NCBI GenBank assembly: GCA_030867875.1
Contig: JAOWCC010000906.1
Span: forward strand, 35,583 to 99,582
DNA: 64,000 nucleotides
Source of the DNA: Actinernus sp. WN-2022
Lineage: Eukaryota; Cnidaria; Anthozoa; Actiniaria; Actinernidae
Reading direction: 5' to 3'
A model generated the notes under the pieces. It saw nothing but the letters and a program-made list of their open reading frames with translations. It searched no databases and had not been told where the DNA came from. This document shows positions 1 to 11,296 of this stretch, piece by piece. Positions within the stretch are counted from its first letter, which is position 1. Each line of letters begins with the position of its first letter. The translations under genes were made by a program, and so were the position numbers.

Positions 1-57
1 TTAACACTTTTAACATTCCTTGCCGTAGAGCACTACAGTTCTTATCTGGACCATTAC

Positions 58-86
58 TTAAGGTTATCGTATACCTTCAGGGTACC
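58..86 (+). mobile_element. Solo terminus of a TTAA piggyBac-like family
   Basis: TTAA at 58-61 is followed by a sequence closely matching the terminal inverted repeat of the complete element at 51797-53445 (GGTTACCGTATACCTTC there, GGTTATCGTATACCTTC here). The duplicate is at 34309-34338. No matching opposite end was seen in copy A, so this is a relic or the edge of a truncated element. Bases 90-840 hold no recognisable gene. Confidence 0.5.
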
Positions 87-839
87 GTTCCGGATAAAAT
101 TAAGTAGCGTCTCGAATATTCGTCGTATTTAGTTAAATTATACCTCATTTTAAAGCTTATAAAATTGGCTACAACAATATATGTAAGGTTTGTAATTTTG
201 ATAAAAGTGCGATTTTTAAATAAACTTCTTTTCCAAACAAGCGAGTTGGTTTCCAAGAGCTCCAACTCCACGGCAATTTAATGAATTTAAGATCTGTTTT
301 CTTTTCTGGACTCCCACAGACCTTGTTTACGAAACATTGTCAGCGATTGTGGAAATTAGAAGCTGTTCTGAAGATATTTTGGTCTTCGTGAAACTGCTAA
401 CGCGCAATCCAAGTATAGATGCGGGAATCGCTCTCAGCGCCTCTCTTTTAACAATTATAACAATCGCCGACACAGTATTTTAGCTGATATAAATTCGAAC
501 AATCTGTGAACATTTGAAGTAATTCGCACAAATTGGCGTCGAGTTGGAGCTTTTTTCAAACTATGTTGAGAACGAAAATAGAAAGTCAAGAAAACGCTCT
601 GAAAAGTTTTTGCCGGCCGGCGAGACTGATTCTGGTGCCCCGCCTCTTTCACAGTAATCAAACACCTTCTATAAAAAGCAGCCAATGATGTTCAACCAGT
701 GACTGGGAAATGTACGGTGGCCCATAAGTGCAAAACACAATACACAAACTGAAAACACAATACACGCAATGAAAACACAATACCCAACTGAAAACATAAT
801 ACACTAAACTGAAAACACAATACACACAGCGAAAACACA

Positions 840-1587
840 CACATACCTACCGGAGGTGGTTTATGAGGACCGGGTCCCAGAACCTACGTTACAGGGACCA
901 CCCTAAATAACAGCACAGAAGAGCTGTCCATCTGGGTGGTTGTTGGTTGGAAGCCAACTGTTAAGAATAACTATCAGTAGTTGGCAAAATAACTAGATTA
1001 AATTGTATCAAAATACACACCCGGTTTATGGGGACCGACATTTCCAACCCGCCGCGTTGACACCACACCAGCGTTATGAAGACCACACCTAAAGCCATGC
1101 TTTTCATAATTACACGGATCAACTGTCTTGACGAAACCAACACCTTCTAATACTATGATCCGCACCGGTTATAAGAGAGAAAGATGCCGGTTACACGCCA
1201 ACGTTGTAAGGACCAAATTTAGATTTTTCACAGCCAGCAGACCATTATTATTGTTTCCAATACTACCGTAGCGCCGGTTTTTAGATTGGTAGTAACTCAT
1301 CAAATTATGGCACTGTTATTGGATTTGCCCAAGAGAGAACAGCTTTACAAAAAAAGTTTCAACTTAATTGTATTTGATTATTTGACGTTGCCTGGACCAT
1401 TGTAGAGTAAATAGAAGGTTTTGCGGCATATTCTTATTTAAAGTAAATATAACAATATAATTATGTAAAAGCATCTTTATTTGCCGATAAATATTATTTT
1501 ACAAAAGCTTACACCAAGACGGAGTTTCACATTGACCAAAGCGTTTAATCGATTAAAAATCGATTATATATTAATCGATTATATAAT
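840..1587. other. A-only noncoding block replacing a CA microsatellite
   Basis: Copy B reads from a (CA)n tract at about 35090-35110 almost directly into the shared sequence at 35138. Copy A instead has about 750 bases here. They contain loosely repeated 'ttatgRggacc' phrases and an ATCGAT-rich palindromic stretch at 1547-1590. I see no gene or terminal inverted repeat. Confidence 0.5.
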
Positions 1588-1776
1588 ATAGATACGATAG
1601 TACGCGCGCTCTTATTGGCTAAGAAGCCATGTTTTATCAGAGTATATAACATGGTTTGCCGTGTTTTATTGTTTTCAACTGGCGGTTTCCTTTCATGGCG
1701 CGTGTAAATCTATATTATGAAACAGATAAAGAAGCCGTAAATCCATGTTTTATACTATAATAAAACACTCTGGCCA

Positions 1777-1854
1777 TTTGAGAACACTTGAGAAATGTTG
1801 AAAGCACGCGTCTTCGACTTGTGCTTTAACATTTCTCTCATGCATGTTCTCAAA
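1777..1854. repeat. Imperfect foldback (hairpin) repeat
   Basis: The left arm at 1777-1806 (tttgagaacac, gagaaatgttgaaagcac) is complementary to the right arm at 1820-1854 (gtgctttaacatttctc, gttctcaaa). The duplicate lies at about 35315-35396. The flanks carry repeated 'gttttatactata' phrases, which suggests a small foldback element. Confidence 0.6.
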
Positions 1855-1913
1855 TTCCCATCGTGTTTTATGAATTTAGTTTGTACAGTTGTAAGACAAC
1901 GCCGGAAGTCAGC

Positions 1914-2267
1914 ATGGCTTGTTGTGAGAGCGACGAGGAAGACTTCCGACCTCTAAAACGTGCTAGGAAAGTGAAAAGCAGCGGGGAAGAAGAAGGAGTG
2001 TTAACAAATGCTGTGCCCTTGTCAACCCGTTACAAGAACAACTGGGCAGTGAATATTTTTCAAGAATGGAGGCAGACAAGAGAGAACAAAGTTGCCGCTT
2101 TGGAGGCCACAAGCTTGAACATACCGCTAGAAAGCATAGAAAACCTTGATGTTGAGATGTGCCGAGAATTCGAACACATGACGATCCTTGAAACCCCGAG
2201 AAAGTACTCCCAGAACTCCCAGGAGTACATTCAACCAATTTTTTTTCCAGTCCAAGGACTGAATTAA
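1914..2267 (+). pseudogene. ZMYM2/QRICH1-like N-terminal fragment
   Basis: The frame is open from an ATG at 1914. An acidic and basic lead (ESDEEDFRPLKRARK) precedes a segment reading STRYKNNWAVNIFQEWRQTR. That segment resembles the N-terminal part of DUF3504-type proteins related to ZMYM2, QRICH1 and KIAA1958, a Crypton-derived family that is multicopy in cnidarians. The family assignment is from memory of its motif and is not proven. The remaining catalytic-like domain is missing: the frame runs into the palindrome at 2155-2400 and stops. Copy B lacks the whole block of about 1872-2448, so this is a mobile or retro-copied fragment, not a resident gene. No promoter or splice signals were identified. 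Confidence 0.45.
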
Positions 2268-2400
2268 TTTTGTTCCAGTCCTAGGACTGGAACAAAATTA
2301 ATTCAGTCCTTGGACTGGAAATAAATTGGTTGAATGTACTCCTGGGAGTTCTGGGTGTACTTTCCGGGGTTTCAAGGATCGTCATGTGATCGAATTCTGG
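2155..2400. repeat. Near-perfect palindrome at the end of a coding fragment
   Basis: The two arms of about 120 bases meet at about 2276-2280 (tccagtcctaggactgga). The left arm is the 3' part of the ZMYM2/QRICH1-like frame and the right arm is its reverse complement with a few mismatches. The structure is absent from copy B. Confidence 0.85.
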
Positions 2401-2625
2401 GCACATGGTTGGCTGGTTACCTCATGAATAATTAATGAGTATGAGATGGTAGTATAAAACACGGCTAACGCTTCTTTATTTGTTAAATAATTATCCTAAA
2501 TTTAGTTGACGTGAAATGAGCTGAAAGTCAAACCGTTGTAAATCTGTGATGACGTCAACTAAATAGTTATCTACCGATTTAAGCAAGATACCATTTAAGA
2601 ACGATTAAAGCATGATTCTAGTTAA

Positions 2626-3724
2626 AGACCCTGTGTCCGAGCCCATGGTGCTTTGCGCCAATGTTATGATTACTTTGTTTATCAACGGCCGCATAAATTA
2701 TAGGCCAGCTTTTAGGCGAACTAAAATGCTCTCGATTGTTTATAAGTTTCATAAAAGAAGTACACATAGACTTTTGGACAACGAATTTCATAATTTCTAC
2801 CTAATCGAGCCCACGAATTTTCCCCGGATGCTTCGAATATGATTTTAACAGTACTCGGTAGGAAGCCAGTTGTTCTGTCTTTAGATTCTAATTCGATTTA
2901 CGAGTGCGACTTTTCACAACTCTACAAGCAAACACATACTCTTGTTACCTTGTTTTTATGTCTCTAGTATTGCTTAGCTGTATTTGAAGATCTCTACTTT
3001 CCTTGCGAATGATATATTTTGAGTGCAAAATGAAATGTCGTACTCACAGCGAAGTAACAGCTGAACTCGGCAGATTGGAGTTTGACCCGCGGTCGTAGTT
3101 TTGGTAGCAAGACTTTCTGGACGTACTGGAGGATGAAAAAAAAGGTTAAGGACATTGCTTTCTCTGCTAATAAAAATGCAAAACATATACAGATACAGAT
3201 ACAGATAAGTCGTAACACCTCAGTGGAGCTTAGCCGTGCGAAATAATTACGAATGTTCTTGATGCCAGAAGTGGTTGCTTTGTGCTTTGTATTTCCAACG
3301 AAGCCCGCCGGTCCCTTAGTGCAGCAAACCCCGGGAAACTCACGTAGTAGTCCTTTTGAACCACAAGTGTTCTCTTGTAGACCTAGAGAAAGTAAAATGT
3401 GGACTGCTGAAGAATTATTTGTCGAGTCATTTCGCCTCGCTGTCTCGGTTCTTTCTCCGGCAATCCTCTACTCGCCACTCTAGACCGGGATTCGAAGAAA
3501 TATTCGAACTAAAGTTTCACTTTAAAAAGTATATATACAAAAGTTAAGATAAAAGAAAGTCAGTTAAGCATATATACCTATCAATAATTACACGATGGCC
3601 CAAACTAGGGATGGATTTCGAAAGATTCGGTTGTCACATAACAACAACAACGATCTTTCTGATTTTCGTAGCCTACGAAAATTATTTGCGCGCGCAAAGC
3701 ACCATGGGCTCGGACATAGGGTCT
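2626..3724. mobile_element. Nonautonomous TTAA-flanked DNA transposon (piggyBac-like)
   Basis: Terminal inverted repeats of about 33 bases start AGACCCTGTGTCCGAGCCCA on the left; the right end is the same in reverse complement with one difference. TTAA flanks both sides (2622-2625 and 3725-3728). Copy B has a short, nearly empty site at 35583-35590. No transposase frame was recognised in the 1.1 kb interior. TTAA target duplication is typical of piggyBac. One end of the same family recurs at 8940-8976 and at 46111-46147. Confidence 0.85.
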
Positions 3725-3728
3725 TTAA

Positions 3729-4328
3729 GTAATGGTCCGCGCAAGAAGTAGGCATCAATAATTCACGGATGCAGAAAGGTGCTAATTGTGGTATTGTTTT
3801 AATCTCCCACCTGATTGGCTAAAACATCAAATCTATAAAAATCATGTTCTCAGATTTTTTATAGATGTTATAGATTTGAATAACATCTAGTGACAACTCT
3901 CATAGCTTTGAATATGAGGACAATTCTATGTCTTAATCATCGTGAACTGTAGAACATTTGAGAGGAAAAAAAAAAGCTAACTTTGTTCAGATACACCTTA
4001 ATATTATGAAAAACAAGGGTGCCGAATACTTAGGCTAACAATATTGGTCCCAGGACCAGGAGTTCGATATCGACGATATCGTTAGTTCTCATCTTAAATC
4101 GCACAACGGGGATAATCTCGTGTTAACTTATTATTGCGGTTAGTATTACTGAAAAGCTAGTCGTAAACATGATGAGGGAAAACGATAATATTGATATTTT
4201 TTTTATATAGAGGGTAGCAGCCACCCCTTCTCCCTTTTAATATCCTGGATCCGCCCCTGCATCATTTTGCAGACATTCAGCAGTGTATAATGAGAAAGGT
4301 CAGGTATAAAAAGAGGAACTGCAATTTC
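3729..4328. other. Shared noncoding stretch
   Basis: This is present in both copies, but in B it is split by two insertions (35724-35981 and about 36050-42530). It contains a short AT-rich hairpin near 3820-3890. No gene was seen. Confidence 0.4.
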
Positions 4329-5690
4329 CAATTAGGTTTACTGAAGCCGGTAAGATGTTATATATGCAAGTATATTTCCACAGGTTGACCCCAAGCACAT
4401 ATTTCCGTAATTCTCAAATAAGGAAGGATAAGGATTTGATTGACAATTTCAAAGACCTGACAACTGATCACGAGGGCTGCATACGTTTCAATCATAGTTA
4501 TTATGTGCCCCCATGGTGCAAATTTCAAAATACACCTCATAATATGGAGAGAATGTAATGTTATACAGAGCGAGAAGAGTCAGCCGCACATTTTATTTTC
4601 AATTACGTATGCTATCTCGGAACACATACCCCTCTATATTATAAACGTAGACTAGAAATACCTTTCGGTAAGGTGCCAACGATAAATTATTTCAAATGAC
4701 AGAAATGGTTGTTAGAAATGGCCAAGTATGTTATCTATTGGTACTTGTGTATGTGTTACTAAACTGTAAACTAGAAGCTGCACGCAGCTTGAATTCCGGC
4801 GTCTCTTTTTTAACGCGGACGTGCTCAATACACCTGCGTGTTTGGCACATCACGAACGCACAATCAGATGCGAAAGTACGCACATACAGTCGATCTCATC
4901 AAAACTTCCACACGAGTCAGAACATGAGTAAAAACGTGTGAATACAAGTAGAACACGAGTGACTTCAAGTAAGCCAGGATACCTAGGATAACGCAGGTAG
5001 CTCAAAAATGCTAGGATTCAAATACTATGATGTTCTGATCTAAAACTCCACACGAGTCAAAGAGAGTGAACACGAGTCCATAATTCTTCATATATTTTTT
5101 AACAAGAAATGTTAATTGTTTTATCGTCTTTAGTTGTTTCGTGTTACCAGTGTTATCAGTGCGGTACTCTCTCTATATTTTTGGGCTATCTGTGTTATCC
5201 TAGGGTACCCTGGGTTAGTTATTTCGGGTGACCTGTGTTATCAGTGCGGTATCTTCTATTTATTTATTTCAGTAAGATACCCTTTGTTTGTATTTTCGCG
5301 CTACCTGTGTTCACATTGGTATTAGTATGCACACAGCCAGTTCACTGTTAGTACACACGCACAATCAGTGGATTTGAACAACAGAATACTGGCAATTGAA
5401 GTGTAATTCAGTGCAATAAATTAATGCAAGAACGTAGGCTCTGAATTTGATTGACCTTGGAAAAATGTCCGGCTAAAACTATATGAATGTGAATGTGATG
5501 TGAATTAAAAACATCAATTCCGTAGCAATAAAAACATGTCATTCCTAATGAGAAAGCTCTTCTAAGCCGGCTTCTCAAACTGACAGACTTGTATGCTTAT
5601 CAACACAAGCAATTAGTTAGTTAATTGACCTTTAAAATAATTGATCTAGTTACTCTGAATCACAGAGATCTTATAATATAGCGATAATTA
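4329..5690. other. A-only (or B-deleted) noncoding block
   Basis: Copy B jumps from the equivalent of 4328 to 5691 (at 42938), sharing the bases 'aatt' at the join. This fits a microhomology deletion in B. The block has loose repeats of 'acacgagt' (4910-5070) and of a 'tgtgttatc' phrase (5145-5310). No convincing coding sequence was seen. Confidence 0.5.
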
Positions 5691-6667
5691 GAACAAAAAG
5701 TAAATTAATTAACAGACAAACTAAGAGGAATTCATATCAAAAAGAGTTTACCTACGTATACACTCCGTGATTGCTTTGATTTTGCGTTTGCTCAGTTTTC
5801 CTATTGGCTGTGGAAAATGTTTCGTGATTATCAGCCAATCAAGTGCTAAACTAAAACAAAACGTGTTTTTGGTCCATCACACCATAATCATCACGCCATT
5901 CACGATTGTATTTACTTGTCCTCGTCATTGGTTCAAGTAAAACCAATCGTGAATTACTCCAGTTCATGATTGGCTTATGCTCCCGTGATTGGCACTCAAT
6001 CGAAAACCGCTCTATTCATAAAGCAAAGCTACAAAATATAGCATAAGCATGTGGTGGTCCGTTGTGACAAAACAGTTTGTCATCGCTACTAGTACTCACA
6101 AAGCCAGATCACTGTTAGCGCAGATACAAACGCACAAGCAGATACAGTTGATGACAACCGTCTAAAACTATGACTCGGATAAGGGAAAACGTAGCTGACG
6201 CAGTACATAAAGTTTGTTCAACAACACAACGTAATTAATTAATACAAATCAATATACTTCTTTAACCAGAAAACGAGCACAACATTTGGTATACACTGAA
6301 AACACTTGCTAAACCAGATACTAAACTTATATTAAATGTTAAACTTAGTTTTTGGTCAGTAAACAATTAAAACTGACATGCACGTACCATTCTAGATTGT
6401 CTCTTCTACCGTGTACACTATTGTCATCTGCATTTCCTCGCCTTCTTTGGCTTCTGAAGCTTCGAAATGTGGCACAAAAGGGTAATATCGAATTGGATCC
6501 TAAACTAGAGACTTGTTCACTAAATGTCCAGGAAAAGTCGCTTGGCTGGGCTTCAATTTCGGTATCGCATGGTATCGAAATCCGCATCCGCCCATGTTGA
6601 GACCTCGTGTTCTGGGTGTGACGTCACAAGCCACCACAAGCACAGTTGAGAGAAGAAGTAGGGACCT

Positions 6668-8275
6668 CTAAGACCCCTAAGATGCCCAAAATTCGAAAAA
6701 AGCAGAATTTTAGCAACATTAGGGATTACACTCAGTTTGAGTGTCTTTGTGAACTTACATCCAATCCATGGCCCTTGTTTGGTGTTTTCTTTCAGCCTGA
6801 TCACTCTTGAATGCCCCGACATTCCAACGGCCACGAACTTCACATGCATCGCCGTATTTTTGCTTGAAAACTTTCGCGTTGCAAAACATTTCCACGAATA
6901 AAAAACACTTATAGAAAAACGGCTATCACCAAGTGAAGTGCACTAGTTATTATTTTCTTGGATAGATCCAAGTTTCACCTCAGAACGACAGCAAATAATA
7001 CCTTTATATCGCTTATCGCTCTTTTGGTTAGATTGGACACAGGGAACCCAACCACAATATTTCTGACCACAAGGCACAGGAAACCCAATTTTCTGGAAAA
7101 GTCAACAACAAGGTTATTTGGTTGTTTGTTCATTTTGGATTTAAAAAGGTTTTTGTCACAAACGCATAACAGTAACGACTAAGGCCCCGTCCATACTAAG
7201 CCGGTTAAGTTTGAAAACTTTTTTTTTATCCGGGTTTGGCCTTCCGGCCGGCCATCCACACTGAGCCGGCATTTTCGGCATCAAAAACGGAACTTTTCGA
7301 AAACGCTGACGTCATGATGATCACGTGAGCTCTGGCTCAACCCCGGTTAGAAGCCCACCTGTCTGCTAACTATTGGTTGGTAAATTAAAGCGAAAACATT
7401 TTTCATAAAATCATTTCCTCTGAATCCCAAATACTTTTTCCTGCCTGTTATAAGCCCTCCTAGATATAAGCCCCCCCGGTTATAAGCCCACCAAAAAAAC
7501 CTTACGAATGAGTATAAGCCCAGGGTTTATAACCGGGATTTTACGGTATCTGCGCATGCTCAATCCGGCGAAATTAGCGTTTTCGGATCGTTTTTGCGTT
7601 TTAGTGTGGACGGCAAAAACGATTAGATAATGAAGTGTGGACGGAAAACGTTTTCAAAATGGATAACAAAGTTGCGGTTTCAAATTTAACCGGCTTAGTG
7701 TGAACGGGGCCTTAATCGTTACTGTTATTGTTATGCGTTTGTGACCAAAAAATAACACTTCCTTTTTAAATCCAATATGAACAAACAAAAAAAGTAAATA
7801 AACAAACAAATCAATCAATAAATAGCCTTGTTATAGACTTTTCCAGAAAATTGGGTTTCCTGTACCTTGCGCTCAGAAATATTGTGGTTGGGTTCCCTGT
7901 GTGCAACAATCCAAAATGGTGGACGATAAGCGATATAAAGTACGATTTGCTGTCGTTTTGAGGTGAAACTTGGATCTCTCTAAGGAAAGAATAACTATTG
8001 CACTTCACTTGGTGATAGCCGTTTTTCTATAAGTGGTTTTTATACGTGGAAATGTTTTGCAACGCAAAAGTTTTCAAGCAAAATGTGCAGTTCGTGGGCC
8101 GTTGCAGTATCGGCGCGGATTCAAGAGTGATCGGGCTGAAAGAAAACACCAAACAAGGGCCATGGATTGGATGTAAGTTCACAAAGAAACTCAAATCTAG
8201 TGTAATCCCTAATGTTGCTGAAATTCTGCTTTATTCGAATTTTGGGCAGCTTAGGGATCTTAGGGGTCTTTTCCG
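6668..8275. repeat. 1.6 kb palindrome with a MITE at its centre
   Basis: The arm at about 6668-7180 is the inverted, diverged copy of about 7714-8275. Both arms encode, in opposite orientation, related frames containing LKENTKQGPWIGCKFTK and SVIPNVA (minus at 6553-6849, plus at 8046-8369). The frame is not recognised. The duplicate palindrome is at about 43826-45435. The arms abut the ends of the AAGGCCCC element exactly, so the flanks of that element are inverted relative to each other. Confidence 0.85.
7181..7713. mobile_element. hAT-like MITE with AAGGCCCCGT termini
   Basis: The ends are AAGGCCCCGTCCATACTAAG and its inverse, ending in GTGTGAACGGGGCCTT, with about 36 bases of inverted repeat. 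The interior has four 'tataagccc' phrases (7449-7522) folding against 'gggtttataaccggg'. No direct target duplication was found, because the flanks form the surrounding palindrome. There is no coding capacity. The duplicate is at 44349-44881. The hAT assignment rests only on the style of the termini. Confidence 0.7.
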
Positions 8276-8473
8276 AACACCCGAAAAAGTAAGTGGGCTT
8301 CCTGTGGTGAGAAAAACCATAAAAATACTTTTTGGAGCAAAACTTCATTTAAGGGCCATGTTCCCCTGATGTTGTAAAATTTTGAGGAAAAAACAAAAAC
8401 GTGTCACTACCACTTTAATGATATATTACAATTAGGTGAAAAGAGAAAATATAACAATAAACGAGGCAATACT

Positions 8474-8626
8474 TAATAAATATAAGTAAATTGGATGAAA
8501 ATAGCATGGAAGTGCACAGAGGCTGAAATAGCCTGTTGGCTTTCGTGTCAACCTCTGCTGATCTTGTGAAAAACATTACATATATACTTAGCACATTAAT
8601 GACAAACACTGTCTAGATGAACATAG
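8474..8626. repeat. Dispersed repeat family, copy 1
   Basis: This shares with 24669-24834 the string 'ttggatgaaaata' and the hairpin-prone segment cagaggctgaaa, gcctgttggc, tttcgtgtcaacctctg, ending near 'tctagatgaaca'. The stem cagagg/cctctg is conserved in all copies. Segmental duplicates are at 45640-45793 and 60048-60210. It is an unclassified interspersed repeat. Confidence 0.6.
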
Positions 8627-8939
8627 TTAAAGTGCCTATGAACCTTACTTTTCTATTTGAGATATCAATTCTACATCAAGTGAATAGTAGAATGGTACAA
8701 TATATATTGCTTTGAATGCTGTGCCGCTGAGTTAAAGAGGTTTTAATATCCAAAATGCTAATTACATGACGTCAGGGGAGGCATCAATTATTATACTTTT
8801 TTTTTGTTACAATTAAACAAATATTTCAAATAATCAGTGTTAAACCCATAGTTGAAATAAAATGTTAGAAATATGTTTTCCTATATCAGTAGAAACGCCC
8901 ATTCACAACCACTAAGAAGTTATTGCAGATACCTCCCCT

Positions 8940-8976
8940 GAAAGCACCATGGACTCGGACACAGGGTCTTTAAGTA
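8940..8976 (+). mobile_element. Solo terminus of the 2626-3724 family
   Basis: The sequence aaagcaccatggactcggac followed by acagggtctTTAA matches the right terminus of the TTAA element at 2626-3724, including the TTAA. No matching left end is adjacent. The duplicate is at 46111-46147. Confidence 0.6.
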
Positions 8977-11296
8977 ATAGTTGACCAGCATGAACAACAA
9001 AAATATTGTTAGAAATTTTTGCTTTAAGTTCTAAAGTTTCAATCAAAAAATAATAATTTTGGGGTTATATGCACTTTAAAGTGCCTACAAATCGACAGTT
9101 AAGTTGATCTCATTTGAAAAAACCTTACGAAATGAGAAAGGGTTACGTTTTCCGTTTGACAATATCTTATTTCGTTGCAGAGATGTTTTTGCAACATGCA
9201 AAAGAAGATTAACTGTGACGTCATTTGATGGACACAGCCTGGAGAAAAATCACAAAACGACTATCTCTGCAAATATTGGGTAAAAACAAATGAAACGTTG
9301 CACGTGTGATGCTAAGGAAAGTACGCATCAACTGCGCTAATTATGACGTTGCCATGGAAACTCTTGGCACCAGGCTCCTTTTCACCTTGAGAATAAAATT
9401 ACAATCCTTGAGTCTATTATAGAAAATTTGCTTTAAAAGGGTTCTCAAACGAGATCAACTTAAATGTTCGGTTCGTTGTCACTTTAATAAGAAATACTTG
9501 CTGAAACTCGTGATATTTCGATAATTTACCCTTCCTATTGTTTATATGGCTTTTATGCCTTCTCATAACTGTTCAAGTTGGCTGGTGCTGGGCTATGAAT
9601 TCTGAGCTCTGTTTGCGAGGCATGATAAAACAGACCAGTTTACGGGATTAATAATAATAATAATCCACTATGATGTTCCAATAAACAATGAAATAATATC
9701 TGTCATAAAGGCCTTGCAATTTAAAGGTGAGGGCCAGAAAAACGCGAAATATATTGTATAGAGACTATAAATTTGGCAGGTCACGGGGAGGAGGCGGGCA
9801 AGTAAGTGAAAAATTGTGGCTAAACTCGATGCTCATTCAGCAAGTCTCACCAGTCACCCGACTGAGAGAAACCTGCACTCTTCTACGTGACGTCACGCCT
9901 CATGTCCAAATATGTAAGGTATAATTAATGGCTTAGTTTACGATCATTGCAAAACCTTTTTGGAAACACGCTAATGTATAAGCTGCACCACCAACTTCCA
10001 GGCAAATATTTGTTTCTTTCTTTATCGTATTATTGCATCTCGTTTTCGGCACTTGTAATGGCCATCATTGTCACAGAATTGTAGGTGCAGGACGGCTAAT
10101 ATAATAAAATGCCAGAGCCAGAAAATGCAACAAAATGCATTTCCCAGAACCTAAAATTCAGTAACAAAAGGGTAGCAGCAACCTCCCTAAGATAACTGGC
10201 TCATCAAAACTAGGAAATTCCAGTTATTGGCCACCTGTTAGAATATATACTGAGAGCCCTGTTTGAGCACACTGACATTTTTGAAAATAAACTGTGAAAT
10301 CATTACTCAGGAAAGTATATTCTTGTAACAGTCTTTTGTAACTTTTATTTTGTGGGGAGGCCACACATTTCTGGTCTCATATTTAAAGTGCTTCTAACCC
10401 TTCTTGACATTTTCTACCTATGAACCTTTGAAAGGTTTCGAGTACTTTTGCGAAGACATTTTTGGTTTACAAAGAATACTCTATTTTCTACGCTTGTTTG
10501 AAATGGTGAAAAATTGACCTTTCCTCACCCATGACCGCGTTAGAAAAAGCCGGGTAGACGTCATCTCATTAATTCGACTTTGCAATAATTTGAATAAATT
10601 GTCTAAAATGACTTTTTTTCTTTACTAACAACTCACAAAATCAATTGTGTATCAGAACATGCAGACCTTAAAACTTTAGAGGAACTGATGACTATAAGAC
10701 TTCCTGATCCTGTGATTACAAAATCACCAACAATTGCATTGGAATATTAAGAGAGGAGTATTTGGAAACAACATACAAGACAAAAACTCTGCACCTAAAT
10801 TAACGGCTCTTGTAAACAGTCGATGTTATTCGAGTTTTTGAAGTCGGTCAAAGACGAGTTTTCCGTTCAGTTTTTCGTAACAATTACGGAAGCACTTTGG
10901 TCGAGGTTTTTTTTTCCGATGTCGGATATATTTTGAGTTGAAATACTACACGGAGTTATTATTTAGAATTCGCACGGTGCCTCAATTTATTTATGTCTCG
11001 ACACGTCGCCTGATCCGAGCGGCTGAAATTTAACCGCGATGTTCTCTAAAACAGACATATTTTAGAGTATCAAGCAATACAGCCCAAATAGCTAATAGGA
11101 AAATAAACCGTGTAAATAATTTATTTTAAGGCTATATGCTGGAAATGCGATACGGGCAATTGAGCATGCATAAATGTTCACAAATTACTCGAAACACAAT
11201 TAACGAACTAAATTCACTCTCTCCCGATTCTTGAGAGTGAGTAGCGGCTTGTACACAGGCTAGTTACCAGACTCATCGAATCACTTTCCACACTTC
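8977..11296. other. Noncoding stretch upstream of the zinc-finger exon's 3' end
   Basis: This is well conserved between copies (B 46148-48469). A 65-codon frame at 9727-9924 begins with GTG and has no recognisable domain. The stretch beside the zinc-finger stop (roughly 10900-11296) probably includes the zinc-finger transcript's 3' UTR, because that gene runs on the minus strand. Confidence 0.4.

Noticed and set aside
9727..9924. 65-codon frame with a Gly-rich patch, conserved at 46895-47092
   Set aside because: It begins at GTG without an ATG, has no domain, and its conservation equals that of its noncoding surroundings.
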